Below, in pieces: positions 58,724 to 64,000 of a stretch of 64,000 nt of DNA. The notes beneath the pieces were generated by a model that made no database searches, was not told where the DNA came from, and saw only the letters and a list, made by a program, of their open reading frames with translations. The DNA is from Gemmatimonadota bacterium (GTDB lineage Bacteria; Gemmatimonadota; Gemmatimonadetes; Longimicrobiales; Gaopeijiaceae): NCBI GenBank assembly GCA_022827345.1, contig JAJDTB010000032.1, positions 186,001-250,000 on the forward strand, in the 5' to 3' direction. Both the position numbers and the translations under genes were made by a program. Position 1 is the stretch's first letter. Every line of letters starts with the position of its first letter.

Positions 58724-59853
58724 GACAAACCCCCGCCGTAAGCGCCGTCAAAGCCCTCCGGCGCCGGCTCTCCGACCGCACGAAGAAGCTCCGGTGGATC
58801 CCCGCTGCGCTGAAGCGCCGCCTCCAGGGTCACGTCGCCGTTGAGGTAGAGTCTGGCCAGCGAGTCGTTCATGGTCTGCATCCCGTAGCGCCGGCCGGCC
58901 TGCATCAGGGAGCGGATCTGGTGAACCTTGTCGTCGCGGATCACCGCACGGATCGCGGCGGTGCAGATCATCACCTCGGTCGCGACGACGCGCCCCCGCC
59001 CCGTCGCGCGGGGGATGAGCAGCTGTGTCGCAACGCCTTCCAGCACCGATGCCAGCTGCGCACGGACCCGCGACTGACGACCGGAGGGAAAGGCCGATAT
59101 CACGCGGTTCACCGATTCGGATGCCGAATTGGTGTGGAGCGTCGAAAGGACCAGGTGGCCCGTCTCGGCGATGGTCAGCGCCGCGTCCATCGTCTCCGGA
59201 TCTCGCATTTCGCCGATCAGGATCACGTCGGGGTCCTGTCGCAGCGCGTGCCTGAGGGCGACGGCAAAGCTCGCGGTGTCGGTCCCGACCTCGCGCTGGC
59301 TGATCACGCAGCCGCGGTGCGGATGAAGGAACTCCACCGGGTCCTCGATGGTGAGTATATGCCCGCGCCGCCGCCGGTTGATCTGGTCCACCATGGCGGC
59401 AAGCGTCGTCGACTTGCCCGACCCTGTCGGACCGGTGACCAGCACGAGGCCGCGCGGCCGGTCGGCGAGTCGGTGGAGTACCGGGGGGAGTCCGAGTTCG
59501 TCCAGCGACGCCGCCTGCCGGGGCACGTGGCGGACCGCCATTCCCACGGTGCCGCCGCCCCGATAGCAGTTGCCCCGGAACCGTGCCAACTCCGGGACGC
59601 CGAAGGAGAAGTCCAGCTCGTTGTCGGCCGCGAAACGCTGCTTCTGACTCTCGCTCAGCACCGACTGGGCAAGGCCCGACGTCCCGGATGCGTCGAGGAT
59701 CCCCCACCCCTCCACATCGACCAGCGAGCCGTCTATCCTCATCCGGGGCGGGGCGCCGACCGTCAGGTGCAGATCCGACGCGCCACGGCGCACCATCTCT
59801 GCGAGCAATGGCCTCAATCCGCCCCGGCGCCGCTCCGTCGGGGGGACGCTCAT
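58720..59853 (-). CDS. pilT: Pilus retraction ATPase PilT
   Basis: A 377-residue hexameric ATPase that pulls pili back. Walker A is GPTGSGKST, the Asp box is ILTIEDPVEFLH, Walker B is ILIGEMRDPET and the His box is VLSTLHTNSASES. The PilT-specific C-terminal motif reads AIRAVIRDDKVHQIRSLMQ (family AIRNLIRE). The start overlaps the stop of the ComEA-like gene by four bases. Confidence 0.95.
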   Translation of the reverse strand: MSVPPTERRRGGLRPLLAEMVRRGASDLHLTVGAPPRMRIDGSLVDVEGWGILDASGTSGLAQSVLSESQKQRFAADNELDFSFGVPELARFRGNCYRGGGTVGMAVRHVPRQAASLDELGLPPVLHRLADRPRGLVLVTGPTGSGKSTTLAAMVDQINRRRRGHILTIEDPVEFLHPHRGCVISQREVGTDTASFAVALRHALRQDPDVILIGEMRDPETMDAALTIAETGHLVLSTLHTNSASESVNRVISAFPSGRQSRVRAQLASVLEGVATQLLIPRATGRGRVVATEVMICTAAIRAVIRDDKVHQIRSLMQAGRRYGMQTMNDSLARLYLNGDVTLEAALQRSGDPPELLRAVGEPAPEGFDGAYGGGLS

Positions 59854-60539
59854 CGGCTCACCGTGACCAACGGAGCCAGCCGCTCCAGGGTCCTCGGGCC
59901 GATTCCCGATACCTGGATCAGGTCCTCCGGTGCGCGGAAGGGTCCGTGCTGCTCCCTGTGCGCGACGATACGATCGGCCGTCACCGGACCGATGCCGGGA
60001 AGCTGGCGCAGTTCGGAGGCCGTGGCACGGTTGATATTCACGGGGGTGCCGGATGGACGCGCCTCCCGGTCCGGCGCATCAGGAGTGCGCGCGGTGCGTG
60101 GAACACTTCCGCCGGCGCCGGCGGAGACCCGCAGAAAGGGCCTCAGCCGGTCGATCGATGCCGGACCGATGCCGGATACCCGAGCGAGATCGTCGACGCT
60201 GCCGAACGGCCCGTTCTCTTCGCGTTCCCGGACGATGCGGGCCGCCCTGGCCGCCCCTACCCCGGGCAGCCGGTCCAGATCCTCCTCACCGGCGACGTTG
60301 GGGTCGATCGTCTCACCCGGTTCGAATGGCCGGCTCCGGCGCTCCTTGTCCTCGATTGCGGAGTCGCCGGCCGCAACGAGGCTGTCCGCGATCGAGTCCC
60401 GCCCGGCCAGCGGCGCTTCCGCCGGCGGAGGCGCCGCCATGAACCGGATCAGCGCGGCGCCTGCCAGGAGCAGGCCGGCCCGCGTCATGCTCTTTCGTTC
60501 TCGGTCCGTCACACGCGGCCTCCTGTGCCTGTTCGCCAT
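59850..60539 (-). CDS. ComEA-like exported protein with two helix-hairpin-helix domains
   Basis: A 229-residue protein. A membrane anchor or signal segment (MTRAGLLLAGAALIRFMAA) precedes a charged linker. Two HhH units of the ComEA type follow: DPNVAGEEDLDRLPGVGAARA near residues 80-130, and VNINRATASELRQLPGIGP near 165-225. ComEA proteins bind DNA in the periplasm during natural transformation. A double unit is less common than one. The ATG at 60539 is chosen because the upstream frame lacks a ribosome site. It is co-transcribed with pilT and pilC. Confidence 0.85.
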   Translation of the reverse strand: MANRHRRPRVTDRERKSMTRAGLLLAGAALIRFMAAPPPAEAPLAGRDSIADSLVAAGDSAIEDKERRSRPFEPGETIDPNVAGEEDLDRLPGVGAARAARIVREREENGPFGSVDDLARVSGIGPASIDRLRPFLRVSAGAGGSVPRTARTPDAPDREARPSGTPVNINRATASELRQLPGIGPVTADRIVAHREQHGPFRAPEDLIQVSGIGPRTLERLAPLVTVSR

Positions 60540-60614
60540 CGTCCCGCCCGTTTGCGGACGGCGCGGACAGACACACTGCACCCGGCGCGCGGGCACATCC
60601 ATGGCTGGATGGGA

Positions 60615-63600
60615 CTATCGCACGCTCCGGCCGCGGGACAGGAGATCCGAAGTCAGCAGGAAGCGGCCGAAGATGTTGAGCTGGAACTGGGTCGACCCCG
60701 CGCGAAGTCCCACGAAGGAACGGCGGTCCAGATACCGGAGCCGTATGCCGAGCTGAAAGTCGCGCACCGACGAATCGACCGAGACGGACGCGTCGCGTTC
60801 CAGCTGGTCGATGAATGCGACGCAGTCGCTGTCGAAGCTCGCGATCCGGCACTGTACCTCGTCGAGATACCGCAGACCCACCGTCAGGCGGAGTGGCGCC
60901 CCCCGGTCCCGAAAAGCTCTGAGCGGCGATCGGAAGCGTGCCGAAGCGAGCAGGGAATGGGCATTGGCCACCCTCCGGGTGTCCCCCGTGGGGTCGTGAC
61001 TCTCGCCCCGGTTCGCGCGGCCCTGATAGCTGAGCGTCAGGCCCCTCACCAGCGCCAGCGTCACCGACAGGGGGATCTCCCGGTCCTCGCGGAAGCGATC
61101 CTGAAGCGTCCCGGCGCCGAATTCCAGGCTGCGCTCCTCCCGCCGGAAGCCGGAACTCAGCGACAGCCGCTCCACGGCGATCGAGAGGAATCCGGGAAGC
61201 GGAACATCGCCGATGGAGGCGTCCAGATCCGGCCACACGCGGCGCGTGCCGGTCCTGTCGGAGCGCGTGTCCAGCGTCTCGTTGAGTGAGCGGTCGTAGC
61301 TGAGGCGCAGCGTTGCGGAGCCGGGAAAGCGCATGCCGCCCCGCACATTCACCCGATCACGCTCGCTCAGCGTCGAGGCCGAATCGGGACCGATCATGAG
61401 GAAGTCCTCGCGTCCGCCCCAGCCCAGTTCGTAGACGGCTCCCGGGTCCACCGCGTCGCGGTTGAATCTGGACGTCACGCCGCTGGAGTACGTCACCGAC
61501 AGCGGATCGAACGCCCGGGTCCACCACCCCTCGGCCCCGCTCCCGCCGCCCGGCCGCACCATCCGGCCGGGATCCAGCGAAAAGGACGCCATGAGATTGC
61601 GCTGTCCGTCCACGTTGCGCAGCAGCACCAGAGCCGTGTCGAACGGCGTGTTGCGGGTCTCGACCAGGTCGGAATTCCGTTCCGACAGGTAGATCGTGGT
61701 CACCTCGACGCTGGTCCGCGCCCAGTCCGACAGCCTCGGCTGAAACGCGAGCCGCGTTCGCAGATGGCGGTCCACCTCCCAGCCCAGGTCCACTCCGCTG
61801 ACCAGCCTCCGTTCGGCGGCCAGGAGCTCGCGCGTGGCCGGATCGGTCGCCAGGCGCTCCACCTCGAGGAGGTCACGCCCGCTCAGAAGATCCGCCTGCG
61901 CCGTCAGGGACTCCACCGGGCGGAACGCCACGCGCGCCGTGCCGGCCACCCGCTTGCGAGGCGCCTGCTTGGCCGTGACGAGCGAGTCTTCCTCGGTCCG
62001 GATGATCCTGTCGAAGCGGAGAATCCCGAGTTCGCGGTTCAGCAGCTCGCTCTCCACGGCGAAACTCTCCGGCGTCCAGCGAAAGCGCGCTCCGGCGATC
62101 CGGTCTTCCAGGAACCAGGGCAGGATCGCCCGCATCAGCGATGCCACGCGCCCAGGGAAGATGGCGAAGTCGCGTCGCGGAGGACTCAGGCCGTAGCCGA
62201 GGAGAGCGTCGAGCCCGTCCCCGTCACTCTCCGTCGTGATCGTCTTCAGGGAAGAACGCACCACCCCCGCCCTCAGATCGAACCCTTCCAGGAAGGTGTC
62301 CCAGAAGCCGTCCTGCTCAGGGGTGCGGCGGCGCAGCGACACGTCCACGCGGGTGCGGTCGAAGCCGGGCTCGCGCAGCCCTTCGAGCCGGTCGGCGCGC
62401 ACGTCGCTGCGGCCGATGAAGATCGGCGCCTGGCTCTCCCGCTCGTAGCTGACCGAGAGCGGCGCCTCCAGACCCCACTCCTCCGGAGCCAGCCGGTCCA
62501 GGCGAAGGGTGGCCTGGACGTCGAGGGTGCGGTCGTTCTGGAAGGTCGGGGCCGCCCGCAACTGCCGGAAGTACCCCCCGCGGCTGCGGAAGGACGCGCG
62601 GGACTGCAGGAACTCGCCCCCCCTCACCTCGGCATCGAAGGCCGACACCATGCCCGCGTCGCGGATGCTGCGCGAAAGGCGGAACTCGTCCACCCACACC
62701 TCCCCCGAAACCGGCATTCCGGCCTCGTTGGCGACCCCCAGACTGATCTCCCGCACCGACGCCAGGTTGGGCGCCCGGCCCCGGTCCTGCAGCACCACCG
62801 AGTAGGTGGAGTCCGCGGACCACAGGACCAGAGGAGGATCCCCCGGCAGCCTCGGCTCCAGGATCAGCTGCTCCTCCGCGCGGCGCCGAAGCTGAAGCCA
62901 TTCCTCGAAGCGGATCACGACCTCCGGCAGCCAGTCCTCCTCCGTCACCGAACCGGGCGAACCGGCCCGGTCCAGGCGCGTACGGTACATGTAGAAGTTC
63001 CGGTCGTCGGTCCCGATCTTGACGAAGAAGTACGCGGGGACGTGCAGCCCGAAGTCGCCTCGGGCCGCCACCGCCCACAGTCGCGCCTCGCGGTAGGAAA
63101 GGAAGTCGCGCGGCCGCTGGGGGAACCGGTTGTATACCTCGACGCGGTCGCCGGGCAGCACGTCCTCGAAGCCGATGGAGAGCGAGCGCTCGTTGAACTC
63201 GATCCCCTGCCCGCCGAACGCCGCCGTGGGATCGTCCAGCTGCTCGATGACGCCGGGCGGTGAGACGTAGCTGTCGCCGGCCGTCACGCGAGACACCGGC
63301 CCGACCTCCACCCTGCCCTGTATCGAGGTGGTGTCCCCCCCGAGCCCGGTCAGCACCCCGGTCTGCGAACGCTTGATCCAGGTCGAGCCCACGATGCCCA
63401 TGCGGGTCAGCACGAACGAATCGTTGCGCTTCCCCGTAACCGTCATGCGAAGATGGCGCACGGCGCGCAGCTCCGCCTCGCTGATGGCGCCTCCGACGTC
63501 CACCCCGGAGGGATCGCCCAGCGGCACCCGGTACAGACGGAACGAGGTGCCCGTTTCGTGCTGATCGCGCACCAGATAGCGTGACGCGCCGCCCAGGCGG

Positions 63601-64000
63601 ATGACGAAGCGGCGGTAGCGCTCCAGGGTGTCCAGGTTGCCGTCCTCGTCGAGGTCCTCGGTGTCGGGCCTTCCGTTGCCGCGGGTACAGTTCGCATTGG
63701 GATCTCCCAGGGGGTAGACCCGGGCGCGCTCGGCGAAGCAGTCCTCGTCCCACACGCCCCTCCCGTCCGCGTCCGTGCCCCAGACCTCGCCCCGGCGGGG
63801 ATCGGCCTCCTGGTCGAGAACCCCCTGCCCCCACGGCACGTGAACGACCGGCTTGATCCCGGTGGCCGCTCCCGCGGTGTCCACGAAGAAGGCGTCCTCG
63901 CTCACGATCCCCAGGTCCAGCACCAGGGTGAGGAACTCCCCGCCGCGCGCGTAGAACTCGATGAAATCGCTCCTGGTCAGGTCCGACCCGGTCGGGCTGA
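60615..64000 (-). CDS. sprA: SprA-family outer-membrane translocon of type IX secretion, C-terminal part
   Basis: About 1128 codons are visible; the gene continues past the right edge, since the frame is open to 64000 and its upstream part (SDLTRSDFIEFYARGGEFL) is normal SprA sequence. SprA is a very large 36-strand barrel of about 2400 residues that exports proteins in Bacteroidota gliding bacteria. Seen here are GEVWVDEFRLSRSIRDAG, DVLPGDRVEVYNRFPQRPRDFL, YSSGVTSRFNRD and a long run of beta strands. The C-terminus ends GRFLLTSDLLSRGRSVR. No other T9SS gene lies in the window. Confidence 0.88.
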   Translation of the reverse strand, partial: SPTGSDLTRSDFIEFYARGGEFLTLVLDLGIVSEDAFFVDTAGAATGIKPVVHVPWGQGVLDQEADPRRGEVWGTDADGRGVWDEDCFAERARVYPLGDPNANCTRGNGRPDTEDLDEDGNLDTLERYRRFVIRLGGASRYLVRDQHETGTSFRLYRVPLGDPSGVDVGGAISEAELRAVRHLRMTVTGKRNDSFVLTRMGIVGSTWIKRSQTGVLTGLGGDTTSIQGRVEVGPVSRVTAGDSYVSPPGVIEQLDDPTAAFGGQGIEFNERSLSIGFEDVLPGDRVEVYNRFPQRPRDFLSYREARLWAVAARGDFGLHVPAYFFVKIGTDDRNFYMYRTRLDRAGSPGSVTEEDWLPEVVIRFEEWLQLRRRAEEQLILEPRLPGDPPLVLWSADSTYSVVLQDRGRAPNLASVREISLGVANEAGMPVSGEVWVDEFRLSRSIRDAGMVSAFDAEVRGGEFLQSRASFRSRGGYFRQLRAAPTFQNDRTLDVQATLRLDRLAPEEWGLEAPLSVSYERESQAPIFIGRSDVRADRLEGLREPGFDRTRVDVSLRRRTPEQDGFWDTFLEGFDLRAGVVRSSLKTITTESDGDGLDALLGYGLSPPRRDFAIFPGRVASLMRAILPWFLEDRIAGARFRWTPESFAVESELLNRELGILRFDRIIRTEEDSLVTAKQAPRKRVAGTARVAFRPVESLTAQADLLSGRDLLEVERLATDPATRELLAAERRLVSGVDLGWEVDRHLRTRLAFQPRLSDWARTSVEVTTIYLSERNSDLVETRNTPFDTALVLLRNVDGQRNLMASFSLDPGRMVRPGGGSGAEGWWTRAFDPLSVTYSSGVTSRFNRDAVDPGAVYELGWGGREDFLMIGPDSASTLSERDRVNVRGGMRFPGSATLRLSYDRSLNETLDTRSDRTGTRRVWPDLDASIGDVPLPGFLSIAVERLSLSSGFRREERSLEFGAGTLQDRFREDREIPLSVTLALVRGLTLSYQGRANRGESHDPTGDTRRVANAHSLLASARFRSPLRAFRDRGAPLRLTVGLRYLDEVQCRIASFDSDCVAFIDQLERDASVSVDSSVRDFQLGIRLRYLDRRSFVGLRAGSTQFQLNIFGRFLLTSDLLSRGRSVR

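Overview
The window is one dense, GC-rich bacterial chromosome segment of about 64 kb. It holds roughly 60 protein genes and one tRNA gene. I see no insertion sequence, prophage or CRISPR array. The best guess for the organism is a member of Gemmatimonadota. The reasons are a SusC/SusD pair and an SprA (type IX secretion) homologue in a high-GC genome, a short F-ATPase epsilon subunit, and a full type IV pilus locus with no Bacteroidota-like base composition. This placement is inference; no rRNA gene is present to settle it.

Layout. Positions 1-3591 (minus) hold a SusC/SusD outer-membrane uptake pair; SusC carries a one-base frameshift and SusD runs off the left edge. Positions 3971-12036 (minus) are a complete F1Fo-ATP synthase operon (atpZ-I-B-E-F-H-A-G-D-C) followed by a PHP-domain phosphoesterase. 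A Rex-like palindrome lies over its promoter. Positions 12323-15526 (plus) hold a MoxR ATPase, a CorC/HlyC-type CBS protein and a gamma-carbonic-anhydrase-like protein with a fused zinc ribbon. Positions 15615-20289 hold prepilin peptidase, an rRNA/tRNA methyltransferase, ThiD, and a nucleoside salvage pair (NupC transporter and purine nucleoside phosphorylase).

Positions 20554-31293 (plus) form a protein quality-control block: dnaK, an HtrA protease, tRNA-Leu, tig, clpP, clpX, lon, engB and a small lipoprotein-like gene. The nupC-dnaK gap contains three copies of a 17-bp inverted repeat spaced exactly 41 bp apart. They lie upstream of a near-consensus sigma-54 promoter facing dnaK. This is the most interesting regulatory structure in the window.

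Positions 31348-51402 (minus) are a run of 20 tightly packed genes: pilA and four minor pilins, pilMNOPQ, aroC, aroK, topA, trmFO, xerC, hslV, hslU, argF, gcvT and a sigma-54 activator with a degenerate receiver domain. The topA-trmFO-xerC-hslV-hslU order matches the one known in Firmicutes. Positions 51666-57612 hold a polyprenol-type glycosyltransferase, a LysM/M15-like cell-wall protein, superoxide dismutase, DNA polymerase IV, an AGCS amino-acid symporter with a large insertion, and a small unknown protein. Positions 57683-64000 (minus) hold pilC, pilT, a double helix-hairpin-helix ComEA-like protein, and the C-terminal part of SprA, which runs off the right edge.

Together the genes describe a piliated, probably transformable Gram-negative cell. 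It has outer-membrane TonB uptake, type IX-like secretion, aerobic energy metabolism and several ATP-dependent proteases. Start codons were chosen from Shine-Dalgarno spacing and overlaps. GTG starts are common, and two genes (dinB and the LysM gene) appear to use TTG.
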